The notes: generated by a model from the letters alone, not told the origin. DNA of 64,000 nucleotides from Cornus controversa (GCA_026545225.1 CM048849.1:15073541-15137540); one strand, 5' to 3'; positions 1-13,116 are shown, counted from the stretch's first letter. Numbers and translations are program-made.

Positions 1-232
1 TAGTTTAAAATCGTTGATAGCATGCTAGTTGTTTCTTTTAGATGTCCAGAAAGTCAAATTAGGCACAAAGCACCATACGGTTGTGATCGTTCATGATTTC
101 TGAAAAGGAATTGCTCTTTTCGATTCAAAACGTCTTGACCGTCGAATTTCGCATAAAGCAACGTATAATTCTAAGTATGGCACGATTTCACAAGGAATGA
201 GACTTTTCAATTCTAAACAACTTAAACAAAAC

Positions 233-372
233 TACTTTTAAATCGTTGTTGCCATTCTCATTTCATTTGGTGTCCAGACGGTCGATTCTGGCTCAAAGCA
301 CCATACGGTTGTGATCATGTCTGATTTCTGCAAAGAGTTGTTCTTTTCGATTCAGAATGACTCAAACAAAAC
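233..372 (+). repeat. Half A of a full dimer (m2 of U1), ~140 bp
   Basis: Example of the basic ~140-bp module. Compared with the adjacent half, the same landmarks occur in order: GCATGCT/ACATGCTCG, GTTTCTTTT, GA-GTC-GACGGTC, AATTTGGCA-AAAGCA, GATTATG or GTTGTGATC, CACGATTTCT, CTTTTCGAATC, and ACTCAAACAAAAC at the end. This order shows that A and B descend from one ancestral unit. Confidence 0.83.
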
Positions 373-515
373 TGGATGATGATCGGATCGACCTGCTCGT
401 CGTTTCTTATGGACGTCTTGACGGTCTAATTTGACAAAAAGCAATGTACGATTCTGATTATCGCACGATTTCTCTAGGAATGAGGTTTTTCAAATCAAAA
501 CAACTCACATTAAAA
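373..515 (+). repeat. Half B of a full dimer (m2 of U1), ~143 bp
   Basis: Second module of the same dimer. Half B typically carries TCGTCGTTTCTT, CGTCTTGACGGTCTAATTTG, TTCTGATTATG and TCTCTAGGAATG. Half A carries TTAGATGTCCAGA, CACCATACGGTTGTGATC and TTTCTGCAAGGA at the corresponding points. I judge the similarity of A and B clear but only moderate; a pairwise alignment would give the value. Confidence 0.82.
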
Positions 516-1873
516 ATGTTTAAAATCATTGATATCGTGCTACTTGTTTCCATTAGATGTCTAGACGATAGAATCTGGCACTAATCACCATGCGGTTGCG
601 GTCTTGCACGATTTCCGCGTGAACTTGCTCATTTTGAATCAGAACAAGTCAAACAAAACAGGAGGAGGAGTCGTTTCTTCTGGAAGTCCTGGCGGTCCGA
701 TTTGGCAAAAACCAACGAACGATGTTGATTATGGCACGACCTCTCTAGGAATGGGGCTTTTTGAATCGAAACAACTCGAACAAAACTAGTTTAAAATCGT
801 TGATAGCATGGCAATAGTGTCTTTTAGATGTCTAGACGGTCGAATTTGGCACAAACCACCCAACGGTTGTGATCATTCATGATTTCTACATGGAATTGCT
901 CTTTTCGATTCAGGACGTCTTGACGGTCGAATTTGGCATAAAGCAACGTATAGTTCTTACTAAGAAACGATTTCACTAGGAATGGGACTTTTCGAATCAA
1001 AACAACTCAACCAAAACTAGTTCAAAATTGTTGTTGCCTTTCTCATTCCTTTTGGACGCCCAGATGATCGATTCTGGCACGAAGCACCAAACAGTTGTGA
1101 TCGTTCTCGATTTTTACAAGTAATTGTTCTTCTCGATTCAGAACGACACAAACAAGATTGGATGAAGATTGGATCGACATGCTCGTCGTTTCTTTTGGAT
1201 GTGCTGACGTAAGTTGGCAAAAAGCATTGTACGATTCTGATTGTGGCACGATTTCTCTGGGAATGGGGCTTTTCAAATAAATATAGCTCAAACAAGCCTA
1301 GTTTTAAATCCTTGATAGCATGCTAATTGTTTCTATCAGACGTCCAGATGGTTGAATTTCGCACAAAGCACATTACAGTTGTGATCTTGCACGATTTCTA
1401 CAAGGACTTGATCTTTTCAAATCAGAACGACTCAAACAAAACAGGATGCAGATCAAATAAACGTGGTCGTCGTTTCTTTCAGGACATTTTGACGGTCTAA
1501 TTTGGCAAACCGCAACGTACAATTCTGATTATGGCACTCTTTCTCTAGGAACGGGGATTTCGAATCGAAACAACTCAAACAAAACCAGTTTAAAATTGTT
1601 GGTACCGTGCTAATTATTTCTTTTAGATTTTCAGACGATCGAATTTGGCATAAAGCACCATAAAGTTGTGATCTTACACGATTTTTGCAAGGAGTTGCTC
1701 TTTTCGAATAAGAACAAATCAAGCAAAACAGGATGAAGATCGAATTGACATGCTTGTTCTTTTGCTTGGGACATCTAGACGGTCGAATTTGGTAAAAAGG
1801 AACGGTCGATTTTGATTATGACACGATTTCTCTAGGAATGGGTCATTTCGAAACAAAACAGCTGAAACGAAAC

Positions 1874-2106
1874 TAGTTTAAAATCGTTGATAGCATGCTA
1901 GTTGTTTCTTTTAGATGTCCAGAAAGTCAAATTAGGCACGAAGCACCATACGGTTGTGATTCGTTCATGATTTCTGAAAAGGAATTGCTCTTTTCGATTC
2001 AAAACGTCTTGACCGTCGAATTTCGCATAAAGCAACGTATAATTCTAAGTATGGCACGATTTCACAAGGAATGAGACTTTTCAATTCTAAACAACTTAAA
2101 CAAAAC
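1874..2106 (+). repeat. Dimer m1 (short form, 233 bp)
   Basis: First dimer of the reference unit. It lacks about 51 bp relative to full dimers: the sequence passes from TTTTCGATTCAAAA straight to CGTCTTGACCG, skipping the end of half A and the start of half B. Type I m1 is marked by GCATGCTAGTTG and CTGAAAAGGAATTGC. It also carries the diagnostic one-base length polymorphism GATTCGTT versus GATCGTT. Confidence 0.88.
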
Positions 2107-2389
2107 TACTTTTAAATCGTTGTTGCCATTCTCATTTCATTTGGTGTCCAGACGGTCGATTCTGGCTCAAAGCACCATACGGTTGTGATCATGTCTGATT
2201 TCTGCAAAGAGTTGTTCTTTTCGATTCAGAATGACTCAAACAAAACTGGATGATGATCGGATCGACCTGCTCGTCGTTTCTTATGGACGTCTTGACGGTC
2301 TAATTTGACAAAAAGCAATGTACGATTCTGATTATCGCACGATTTCTCTAGGAATGAGGTTTTTCAAATCAAAACAACTCACATTAAAA
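2107..2389 (+). repeat. Dimer m2 (full form, 283 bp)
   Basis: Full-length dimer beginning TACTTTTAAATCGTTGTTGC. It shares GTTGTTGCC-TTCTCATT and CGATTCTGGC with m5 and with no other dimer, marking m2 and m5 as closest relatives. The B half in U1-U16 carries TTATCGCACG; U17-U22 and nearly all other half-B copies have TTATGGCACG or TTATGTCACG. Confidence 0.88.
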
Positions 2390-2660
2390 ATGTTTAAAAT
2401 CATTGATATCGTGCTACTTGTTTCCATTAGATGTCTAGACGATAGAATCTGGCACTAATCACCATGCGGTTGCGGTCTTGCACGATTTCCGCGTGAACTT
2501 GCTCATTTTGAATCAGAACAAGTCAAACAAAACAGGAGGAGGAGTCGTTTCTTCTGGAAGTCCTGGCGGTCCGATTTGGCAAAAACCAACGAACGATGTT
2601 GATTATGGCACGACCTCTCTAGGAATGGGGCTTTTTGAATCGAAACAACTCGAACAAAAC
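2390..2660 (+). repeat. Dimer m3 (271 bp)
   Basis: Dimer beginning AATGTTTAAAATCATTGATA. It lacks about a dozen bases at the A/B junction, where the sequence reads AAACAGGAGGAGGAGTCG. Its GTTTCCATTAGATG and CTTGCACGATTTC resemble m6 (GTTTCTATCAGACG, CTTGCACGATTTC), supporting an m3-m6 relationship. It holds a recurrent 61-codon frame that is a by-product of the repeat. Confidence 0.86.
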
Positions 2661-2891
2661 TAGTTTAAAATCGTTGATAGCATGGCAATAGTGTCTTTTA
2701 GATGTCTAGACGGTCGAATTTGGCACAAACCACCCAACGGTTGTGATCATTCATGATTTCTACATGGAATTGCTCTTTTCGATTCAGGACGTCTTGACGG
2801 TCGAATTTGGCATAAAGCAACGTATAGTTCTTACTAAGAAACGATTTCACTAGGAATGGGACTTTTCGAATCAAAACAACTCAACCAAAAC
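2661..2891 (+). repeat. Dimer m4 (short form, 231 bp)
   Basis: Second short dimer. It has the same deletion as m1, passing from TTTTCGATTCAG to GACGTCTTGACGG. Marked by GATAGCATGGCAATAGTG and ACCACCCAACGG. The shared deletion means m1 and m4 descend from one short dimer. Confidence 0.88.
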
Positions 2892-3172
2892 TAGTTCAAA
2901 ATTGTTGTTGCCTTTCTCATTCCTTTTGGACGCCCAGATGATCGATTCTGGCACGAAGCACCAAACAGTTGTGATCGTTCTCGATTTTTACAAGTAATTG
3001 TTCTTCTCGATTCAGAACGACACAAACAAGATTGGATGAAGATTGGATCGACATGCTCGTCGTTTCTTTTGGATGTGCTGACGTAAGTTGGCAAAAAGCA
3101 TTGTACGATTCTGATTGTGGCACGATTTCTCTGGGAATGGGGCTTTTCAAATAAATATAGCTCAAACAAGCC
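2892..3172 (+). repeat. Dimer m5 (full form, 281 bp)
   Basis: Full dimer beginning TAGTTCAAAATTGTTGTTGC, closest to m2. Its B half carries GGATGTGCTGACGTAAGTTG and ends in AAATAAATATAGCTCAAAC, which distinguish it from all other B halves. Confidence 0.87.
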
Positions 3173-3459
3173 TAGTTTTAAATCCTTGATAGCATGCTAA
3201 TTGTTTCTATCAGACGTCCAGATGGTTGAATTTCGCACAAAGCACATTACAGTTGTGATCTTGCACGATTTCTACAAGGACTTGATCTTTTCAAATCAGA
3301 ACGACTCAAACAAAACAGGATGCAGATCAAATAAACGTGGTCGTCGTTTCTTTCAGGACATTTTGACGGTCTAATTTGGCAAACCGCAACGTACAATTCT
3401 GATTATGGCACTCTTTCTCTAGGAACGGGGATTTCGAATCGAAACAACTCAAACAAAAC
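3173..3459 (+). repeat. Dimer m6 (full form, 287 bp)
   Basis: Full dimer beginning TAGTTTTAAATCCTTGATAG. In most units it reads TCTACAAGGACTTGATC and GATGCAGATCAAATAAACG. U15, U16, U19 and U20 carry an alternative version with TCTGCAAGGACTTGTTC and GATGAAGATCGAATCAACG. LTR 1 is inserted in the m6 of U22. Confidence 0.86.
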
Positions 3460-3747
3460 CAGTTTAAAATTGTTGGTACCGTGCTAATTATTTCTTTTAG
3501 ATTTTCAGACGATCGAATTTGGCATAAAGCACCATAAAGTTGTGATCTTACACGATTTTTGCAAGGAGTTGCTCTTTTCGAATAAGAACAAATCAAGCAA
3601 AACAGGATGAAGATCGAATTGACATGCTTGTTCTTTTGCTTGGGACATCTAGACGGTCGAATTTGGTAAAAAGGAACGGTCGATTTTGATTATGACACGA
3701 TTTCTCTAGGAATGGGTCATTTCGAAACAAAACAGCTGAAACGAAAC
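3460..3747 (+). repeat. Dimer m7 (full form, 288 bp)
   Basis: Last dimer of the unit, beginning CAGTTTAAAATTGTTGGTAC. Type I m7 has GGACATCTAGACGGTCG, GGGTCATTTCG and AACAGCTGAAACG. Type II m7 lacks 28 bp between GACATGCTT and GAATTTGG and has GGGTCTTTTCG and AACACCTGAAACG. The m7 type predicts the type of the following m1 in nearly every unit. LTR 2 originally inserted into an m7. Confidence 0.87.
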
Positions 3748-5621
3748 TAGTTTAAAATCGTTGATAGCATGCTAGTTGTTTCTTTTAGATGTCCAGAAAG
3801 TCAAATTAGGCACGAAGCACCATACGGTTGTGATTCGTTCATGATTTCTGAAAAGGAATTGCTCTTTTCGATTCAAAACGTCTTGACCGTCGAATTTCGC
3901 ATAAAGCAACGTATAATTCTAAGTATGGCACGATTTCACAAGGAATGAGACTTTTCAATTCTAAACAACTTAAACAAAACTACTTTTAAATCGTTGTTGC
4001 CATTCTCATTTCATTTGGTGTCCAGACGGTCGATTCTGGCTCAAAGCACCATACGGTTGTGATCATGTCTGATTTCTGCAAAGAGTTGTTCTTTTCGATT
4101 CAGAATGACTCAAACAAAACTGGATGATGATCGGATCGACCTGCTCGTCGTTTCTTATGGACGTCTTGACGGTCTAATTTGACAAAAAGCAATGTACGAT
4201 TCTGATTATCGCACGATTTCTCTAGGAATGAGGTTTTTCAAATCAAAACAACTCACATTAAAAATGTTTAAAATCATTGATATCGTGCTACTTGTTTCCA
4301 TTAGATGTCTAGACGATAGAATCTGGCACTAATCACCATGCGGTTGCGGTCTTGCACGATTTCCGCGTGAACTTGCTCATTTTGAATCAGAACAAGTCAA
4401 ACAAAACAGGAGGAGGAGTCGTTTCTTCTGGAAGTCCTGGCGGTCCGATTTGGCAAAAACCAACGAACGATGTTGATTATGGCACGACCTCTCTAGGAAT
4501 GGGGCTTTTTGAATCGAAACAACTCGAACAAAACTAGTTTAAAATCGTTGATAGCATGGCAATAGTGTCTTTTAGATGTCTAGACGGTCGAATTTGGCAC
4601 AAACCACCCAACGGTTGTGATCATTCATGATTTCTACATGGAATTGCTCTTTTCGATTCAGGACGTCTTGACGGTCGAATTTGGCATAAAGCAACGTATA
4701 GTTCTTACTAAGAAACGATTTCACTAGGAATGGGACTTTTCGAATCAAAACAACTCAACCAAAACTAGTTCAAAATTGTTGTTGCCTTTCTCATTCCTTT
4801 TGGACGCCCAGATGATCGATTCTGGCACGAAGCACCAAACAGTTGTGATCGTTCTCGATTTTTACAAGTAATTGTTCTTCTCGATTCAGAACGACACAAA
4901 CAAGATTGGATGAAGATTGGATCGACATGCTCGTCGTTTCTTTTGGATGTGCTGACGTAAGTTGGCAAAAAGCATTGTACGATTCTGATTGTGGCACGAT
5001 TTCTCTGGGAATGGGGCTTTTCAAATAAATATAGCTCAAACAAGCCTAGTTTTAAATCCTTGATAGCATGCTAATTGTTTCTATCAGACGTCCAGATGGT
5101 TGAATTTCGCACAAAGCACATTACAGTTGTGATCTTGCACGATTTCTACAAGGACTTGATCTTTTCAAATCAGAACGACTCAAACAAAACAGGATGCAGA
5201 TCAAATAAACGTGGTCGTCGTTTCTTTCAGGACATTTTGACGGTCTAATTTGGCAAACCGCAACGTACAATTCTGATTATGGCACTCTTTCTCTAGGAAC
5301 GGGGATTTCGAATCGAAACAACTCAAACAAAACCAGTTTAAAATTGTTGGTACCGTGCTAATTATTTCTTTTAGATTTTCAGACGATCGAATTTGGCATA
5401 AAGCACCATAAAGTTGTGATCTTACACGATTTTTGCAAGGAGTTGCTCTTTTCGAATAAGAACAAATCAAGCAAAACAGGATGAAGATCGAATTGACATG
5501 CTTGTTCTCTTGCTTGGGACATCTAGACGGTCGAATTTGGGAAAAAGGAACGGTCGATTTTGATTATGACACGATTTCTCTAGGAATGGGTCATTTCGAA
5601 ACAAAACAGCTGAAACGAAAC
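3748..5621 (+). repeat. HOR unit U3 (1874 bp), variant m7
   Basis: Type I unit whose m7 has TTCTCTTGC and GGGAAAAAGG instead of TTCTTTTGC and GGTAAAAAGG. The same m7 version recurs in U13 and U14. Confidence 0.92.
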
Positions 5622-7494
5622 TAGTTTAAAATCGTTGATAGCATGCTAGTTGTTTCTTTTAGATGTCCAGAAAGTCAAATTAGGCACAAAGCACCATACG
5701 GTTGTGATCGTTCATGATTTCTGAAAAGGAATTGCTCTTTTCGATTCAAAACGTCTTGACCGTCGAATTTCGCATAAAGCAACGTATAATTCTAAGTATG
5801 GCACGATTTCACAAGGAATGAGACTTTTCAATTCTAAACAACTTAAACAAAACTACTTTTAAATCGTTGTTGCCATTCTCATTTCATTTGGTGTCCAGAC
5901 GGTCGATTCTGGCTCAAAGCACCATACGGTTGTGATCATGTCTGATTTCTGCAAAGAGTTGTTCTTTTCGATTCAGAATGACTCAAACAAAACTGGATGA
6001 TGATCGGATCGACCTGCTCGTCGTTTCTTATGGACGTCTTGACGGTCTAATTTGACAAAAAGCAATGTACGATTCTGATTATCGCACGATTTCTCTAGGA
6101 ATGAGGTTTTTCAAATCAAAACAACTCACATTAAAAATGTTTAAAATCATTGATATCGTGCTACTTGTTTCCATTAGATGTCTAGACGATAGAATCTGGC
6201 ACTAATCACCATGCGGTTGCGGTCTTGCACGATTTCCGCGTGAACTTGCTCATTTTGAATCAGAACAAGTCAAACAAAACAGGAGGAGGAGTCGTTTCTT
6301 CTGGAAGTCCTGGCGGTCCGATTTGGCAAAAACCAACGAACGATGTTGATTATGGCACGACCTCTCTAGGAATGGGGCTTTTTGAATCGAAACAACTCGA
6401 ACAAAACTAGTTTAAAATCGTTGATAGCATGGCAATAGTGTCTTTTAGATGTCTAGACGGTCGAATTTGGCACAAACCACCCAACGGTTGTGATCATTCA
6501 TGATTTCTACATGGAATTGCTCTTTTCGATTCAGGACGTCTTGACGGTCGAATTTGGCATAAAGCAACGTATAGTTCTTACTAAGAAACGATTTCACTAG
6601 GAATGGGACTTTTCGAATCAAAACAACTCAACCAAAACTAGTTCAAAATTGTTGTTGCCTTTCTCATTCCTTTTGGACGCCCAGATGATCGATTCTGGCA
6701 CGAAGCACCAAACAGTTGTGATCGTTCTCGATTTTTACAAGTAATTGTTCTTCTCGATTCAGAACGACACAAACAAGATTGGATGAAGATTGGATCGACA
6801 TGCTCGTCGTTTCTTTTGGATGTGCTGACGTAAGTTGGCAAAAAGCATTGTACGATTCTGATTGTGGCACGATTTCTCTGGGAATGGGGCTTTTCAAATA
6901 AATATAGCTCAAACAAGCCTAGTTTTAAATCCTTGATAGCATGCTAATTGTTTCTATCAGACGTCCAGATGGTTGAATTTCGCACAAAGCACATTACAGT
7001 TGTGATCTTGCACGATTTCTACAAGGACTTGATCTTTTCAAATCAGAACGACTCAAACAAAACAGGATGCAGATCAAATAAACGTGGTCGTCGTTTCTTT
7101 CAGGACATTTTGACGGTCTAATTTGGCAAACCGCAACGTACAATTCTGATTATGGCACTCTTTCTCTAGGAACGGGGATTTCGAATCGAAACAACTCAAA
7201 CAAAACCAGTTTAAAATTGTTGGTACCGTGCTAATTATTTCTTTTAGATTTTCAGACGATCGAATTTGGCATAAAGCACCATAAAGTTGTGATCTTACAC
7301 GATTTTTGCAAGGAGTTGCTCTTTTCGAATAAGAACAAATCAAGCAAAACAGGATGAAGATCGAATTGACATGCTTGTTCTTTTGCTTGGGACATCTAGA
7401 CGGTCGAATTTGGTAAAAAGGAACGGTCGATTTTGATTATGACACGATTTCTCTAGGAATGGGTCATTTCGAAACAAAACAGCTGAAACGAAAC
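5622..7494 (+). repeat. HOR unit U4 (1873 bp)
   Basis: Type I unit with the GGCACAAAG and GATCGTT m1 haplotype directly after the variant m7 of U3. This two-part marker recurs at the U13/U14 boundary. Confidence 0.92.
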
Positions 7495-10400
7495 TAGTTT
7501 AAAATCGTTGATAGCATGCTAGTTGTTTCTTTTAGATGTCCAGAAAGTCAAATTAGGCACGAAGCACCATACGGTTGTGATTCGTTCATGATTTCTGAAA
7601 AGGAATTGCTCTTTTCGATTCAAAACGTCTTGACCGTCGAATTTCGCATAAAGCAACGTATAATTCTAAGTATGGCACGATTTCACAAGGAATGAGACTT
7701 TTCAATTCTAAACAACTTAAACAAAACTACTTTTAAATCGTTGTTGCCATTCTCATTTCATTTGGTGTCCAGACGGTCGATTCTGGCTCAAAGCACCATA
7801 CGGTTGTGATCATGTCTGATTTCTGCAAAGAGTTGTTCTTTTCGATTCAGAATGACTCAAACAAAACTGGATGATGATCGGATCGACCTGCTCGTCGTTT
7901 CTTATGGACGTCTTGACGGTCTAATTTGACAAAAAGCAATGTACGATTCTGATTATCGCACGATTTCTCTAGGAATGAGGTTTTTCAAATCAAAACAACT
8001 CACATTAAAAATGTTTAAAATCATTGATATCGTGCTACTTGTTTCCATTAGATGTCTAGACGATAGAATCTGGCACTAATCACCATGCGGTTGCGGTCTT
8101 GCACGATTTCCGCGTGAACTTGCTCATTTTGAATCAGAACAAGTCAAACAAAACAGGAGGAGGAGTCGTTTCTTCTGGAAGTCCTGGCGGTCCGATTTGG
8201 CAAAAACCAACGAACGATGTTGATTATGGCACGACCTCTCTAGGAATGGGGCTTTTTGAATCGAAACAACTCGAACAAAACTAGTTTAAAATCGTTGATA
8301 GCATGGCAATAGTGTCTTTTAGATGTCTAGACGGTCGAATTTGGCACAAACCACCCAACGGTTGTGATCATTCATGATTTCTACATGGAATTGCTCTTTT
8401 CGATTCAGGACGTCTTGACGGTCGAATTTGGCATAAAGCAACGTATAGTTCTTACTAAGAAACGATTTCACTAGGAATGGGACTTTTCGAATCAAAACAA
8501 CTCAACCAAAACTAGTTCAAAATTGTTGTTGCCTTTCTCATTCCTTTTGGACGCCCAGATGATCGATTCTGGCACGAAGCACCAAACAGTTGTGATCGTT
8601 CTCGATTTTTACAAGTAATTGTTCTTCTCGATTCAGAACGACACAAACAAGATTGGATGAAGATTGGATCGACATGCTCGTCGTTTCTTTTGGATGTGCT
8701 GACGTAAGTTGGCAAAAAGCATTGTACGATTCTGATTGTGGCACGATTTCTCTGGGAATGGGGCTTTTCAAATAAATATAGCTCAAACAAGCCTAGTTTT
8801 AAATCCTTGATAGCATGCTAATTGTTTCTATCAGACGTCCAGATGGTTGAATTTCGCACAAAGCACATTACAGTTGTGATCTTGCACGATTTCTACAAGG
8901 ACTTGATCTTTTCAAATCAGAACGACTCAAACAAAACAGGATGCAGATCAAATAAACGTGGTCGTCGTTTCTTTCAGGACATTTTGACGGTCTAATTTGG
9001 CAAACCGCAACGTACAATTCTGATTATGGCACTCTTTCTCTAGGAACGGGGATTTCGAATCGAAACAACTCAAACAAAACCAGTTTAAAATTGTTGGTAC
9101 CGTGCTAATTATTTCTTTTAGATTTTCAGACGATCGAATTTGGCATAAAGCACCATAAAGTTGTGATCTTACACGATTTTTGCAAGGAGTTGCTCTTTTC
9201 GAATAAGAACAAATCAAGCAAAACAGGATGAAGATCGAATTGACATGCTTGTTCTTTTGCTTGGGACATCTAGACGGTCGAATTTGGTAAAAAGGAACGG
9301 TCGATTTTGATTATGACACGATTTCTCTAGGAATGGGTCATTTCGAAACAAAACAGCTGAAACGAAACTAGTTTAAAATCGTTGATAGCATGCTAGTTGT
9401 TTCTTTTAGATGTCCAGAAAGTCAAATTAGGCACGAAGCACCATACGGTTGTGATTCGTTCATGATTTCTGAAAAGGAATTGCTCTTTTCGATTCAAAAC
9501 GTCTTGACCGTCGAATTTCGCATAAAGCAACGTATAATTCTAAGTATGGCACGATTTCACAAGGAATGAGACTTTTCAATTCTAAACAACTTAAACAAAA
9601 CTACTTTTAAATCGTTGTTGCCATTCTCATTTCATTTGGTGTCCAGACGGTCGATTCTGGCTCAAAGCACCATACGGTTGTGATCATGTCTGATTTCTGC
9701 AAAGAGTTGTTCTTTTCGATTCAGAATGACTCAAACAAAACTGGATGATGATCGGATCGACCTGCTCGTCGTTTCTTATGGACGTCTTGACGGTCTAATT
9801 TGACAAAAAGCAATGTACGATTCTGATTATCGCACGATTTCTCTAGGAATGAGGTTTTTCAAATCAAAACAACTCACATTAAAAATGTTTAAAATCATTG
9901 ATATCGTGCTACTTGTTTCCATTAGATGTCTAGACGATAGAATCTGGCACTAATCACCATGCGGTTGCGGTCTTGCACGATTTCCGCGTGAACTTGCTCA
10001 TTTTGAATCAGAACAAGTCAAACAAAACAGGAGGAGGAGTCGTTTCTTCTGGAAGTCCTGGCGGTCCGATTTGGCAAAAACCAACGAACGATGTTGATTA
10101 TGGCACGACCTCTCTAGGAATGGGGCTTTTTGAATCGAAACAACTCGAACAAAACTAGTTTAAAATCGTTGATAGCATGGCAATAGTGTCTTTTAGATGT
10201 CTAGACGGTCGAATTTGGCACAAACCACCCAACGGTTGTGATCATTCATGATTTCTACATGGAATTGCTCTTTTCGATTCAGGACGTCTTGACGGTCGAA
10301 TTTGGCATAAAGCAACGTATAGTTCTTACTAAGAAACGATTTCACTAGGAATGGGACTTTTCGAATCAAAACAACTCAACCAAAACTAGTTCAAAATTGT

Positions 10401-13116
10401 TGTTGCCTTTCTCATTCCTTTTGGACGCCCAGATGATCGATTCTGGCACGAAGCACCAAACAGTTGTGATCGTTCTCGATTTTTACAAGTAATTGTTCTT
10501 CTCGATTCAGAACGACACAAACAAGATTGGATGAAGATTGGATCGACATGCTCGTCGTTTCTTTTGGATGTGCTGACGTAAGTTGGCAAAAAGCATTGTA
10601 CGATTCTGATTGTGGCACGATTTCTCTGGGAATGGGGCTTTTCAAATAAATATAGCTCAAACAAGCCTAGTTTTAAATCCTTGATAGCATGCTAATTGTT
10701 TCTATCAGACGTCCAGATGGTTGAATTTCGCACAAAGCACATTACAGTTGTGATCTTGCACGATTTCTACAAGGACTTGATCTTTTCAAATCAGAACGAC
10801 TCAAACAAAACAGGATGCAGATCAAATAAACGTGGTCGTCGTTTCTTTCAGGACATTTTGACGGTCTAATTTGGCAAACCGCAACGTACAATTCTGATTA
10901 TGGCACTCTTTCTCTAGGAACGGGGATTTCGAATCGAAACAACTCAAACAAAACCAGTTTAAAATTGTTGGTACCGTGCTAATTATTTCTTTTAGATTTT
11001 CAGACGATCGAATTTGGCATAAAGCACCATAAAGTTGTGATCTTACACGATTTTTGCAAGGAGTTGCTCTTTTCGAATAAGAACAAATCAAGCAAAACAG
11101 GATGAAGATCGAATTGACATGCTTGTTCTTTTGCTTGGGACATCTAGACGGTCGAATTTGGTAAAAAGGAACGGTCGATTTTGATTATGACACGATTTCT
11201 CTAGGAATGGGTCATTTCGAAACAAAACAGCTGAAACGAAACTAGTTTAAAATCGTTGATAGCATGCTAGTTGTTTCTTTTAGATGTCCAGAAAGTCAAA
11301 TTAGGCACGAAGCACCATACGGTTGTGATTCGTTCATGATTTCTGAAAAGGAATTGCTCTTTTCGATTCAAAACGTCTTGACCGTCGAATTTCGCATAAA
11401 GCAACGTATAATTCTAAGTATGGCACGATTTCACAAGGAATGAGACTTTTCAATTCTAAACAACTTAAACAAAACTACTTTTAAATCGTTGTTGCCATTC
11501 TCATTTCATTTGGTGTCCAGACGGTCGATTCTGGCTCAAAGCACCATACGGTTGTGATCATGTCTGATTTCTGCAAAGAGTTGTTCTTTTCGATTCAGAA
11601 TGACTCAAACAAAACTGGATGATGATCGGATCGACCTGCTCGTCGTTTCTTATGGACGTCTTGACGGTCTAATTTGACAAAAAGCAATGTACGATTCTGA
11701 TTATCGCACGATTTCTCTAGGAATGAGGTTTTTCAAATCAAAACAACTCACATTAAAAATGTTTAAAATCATTGATATCGTGCTACTTGTTTCCATTAGA
11801 TGTCTAGACGATAGAATCTGGCACTAATCACCATGCGGTTGCGGTCTTGCACGATTTCCGCGTGAACTTGCTCATTTTGAATCAGAACAAGTCAAACAAA
11901 ACAGGAGGAGGAGTCGTTTCTTCTGGAAGTCCTGGCGGTCCGATTTGGCAAAAACCAACGAACGATGTTGATTATGGCACGACCTCTCTAGGAATGGGGC
12001 TTTTTGAATCGAAACAACTCGAACAAAACTAGTTTAAAATCGTTGATAGCATGGCAATAGTGTCTTTTAGATGTCTAGACGGTCGAATTTGGCACAAACC
12101 ACCCAACGGTTGTGATCATTCATGATTTCTACATGGAATTGCTCTTTTCGATTCAGGACGTCTTGACGGTCGAATTTGGCATAAAGCAACGTATAGTTCT
12201 TACTAAGAAACGATTTCACTAGGAATGGGACTTTTCGAATCAAAACAACTCAACCAAAACTAGTTCAAAATTGTTGTTGCCTTTCTCATTCCTTTTGGAC
12301 GCCCAGATGATCGATTCTGGCACGAAGCACCAAACAGTTGTGATCGTTCTCGATTTTTACAAGTAATTGTTCTTCTCGATTCAGAACGACACAAACAAGA
12401 TTGGATGAAGATTGGATCGACATGCTCGTCGTTTCTTTTGGATGTGCTGACGTAAGTTGGCAAAAAGCATTGTACGATTCTGATTGTGGCACGATTTCTC
12501 TGGGAATGGGGCTTTTCAAATAAATATAGCTCAAACAAGCCTAGTTTTAAATCCTTGATAGCATGCTAATTGTTTCTATCAGACGTCCAGATGGTTGAAT
12601 TTCGCACAAAGCACATTACAGTTGTGATCTTGCACGATTTCTACAAGGACTTGATCTTTTCAAATCAGAACGACTCAAACAAAACAGGATGCAGATCAAA
12701 TAAACGTGGTCGTCGTTTCTTTCAGGACATTTTGACGGTCTAATTTGGCAAACCGCAACGTACAATTCTGATTATGGCACTCTTTCTCTAGGAACGGGGA
12801 TTTCGAATCGAAACAACTCAAACAAAACCAGTTTAAAATTGTTGGTACCGTGCTAATTATTTCTTTTAGATTTTCAGACGATCGAATTTGGCATAAAGCA
12901 CCATAAAGTTGTGATCTTACACGATTTTTGCAAGGAGTTGCTCTTTTCGAATAAGAACAAATCAAGCAAAACAGGATGAAGATCGAATTGACATGCTTGT
13001 TCTTTTGCTTGGGACATCTAGACGGTCGAATTTGGTAAAAAGGAACGGTCGATTTTGATTATGACACGATTTCTCTAGGAATGGGTCATTTCGAAACAAA
13101 ACAGCTGAAACGAAAC
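7495..13116 (+). repeat. HOR units U5-U7 (3 x 1874 bp), consensus
   Basis: Three units starting at 7495, 9369 and 11243. By eye I found no difference among them at any diagnostic site, all having GGCACGAAG, GATTCGTT, GGCAATAGTG and GGTAAAAAGG. They form the homogenised core together with U10-U12. Confidence 0.9.

Larger units (their letters stand above)
1..1873 (+). repeat. HOR unit U1 (1873 bp)
   Basis: Type I unit. It differs from the reference by GGCACAAAG in place of GGCACGAAG and by the one-base deletion GATCGTT in m1, a haplotype shared with U4, U14 and U18. Confidence 0.92.
1874..3747 (+). repeat. Canonical type I higher-order repeat unit (U2), 1874 bp
   Basis: Chosen as reference because it matches the consensus of the homogeneous block. 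It contains seven dimers, m1 to m7, of 233, 283, 271, 231, 281, 287 and 288 bp. Two are short (m1, m4) and share one internal deletion; m3 has a smaller loss of roughly 12-14 bp at its A/B junction. The order short-long-long-short-long-long-long, with m2 like m5 and m3 like m6, suggests a duplicated three-dimer block plus m7. The phase is set at the T of TAGTTTAAAATCGTTGATAG. Confidence 0.93.

Noticed and set aside
604-1722. Small protein genes repeated in every unit
   Set aside because: The frames are short, have no recognisable domain, occur on both strands of the same satellite and are lost by frameshift in diverged units. Their conservation follows from array homogenisation.
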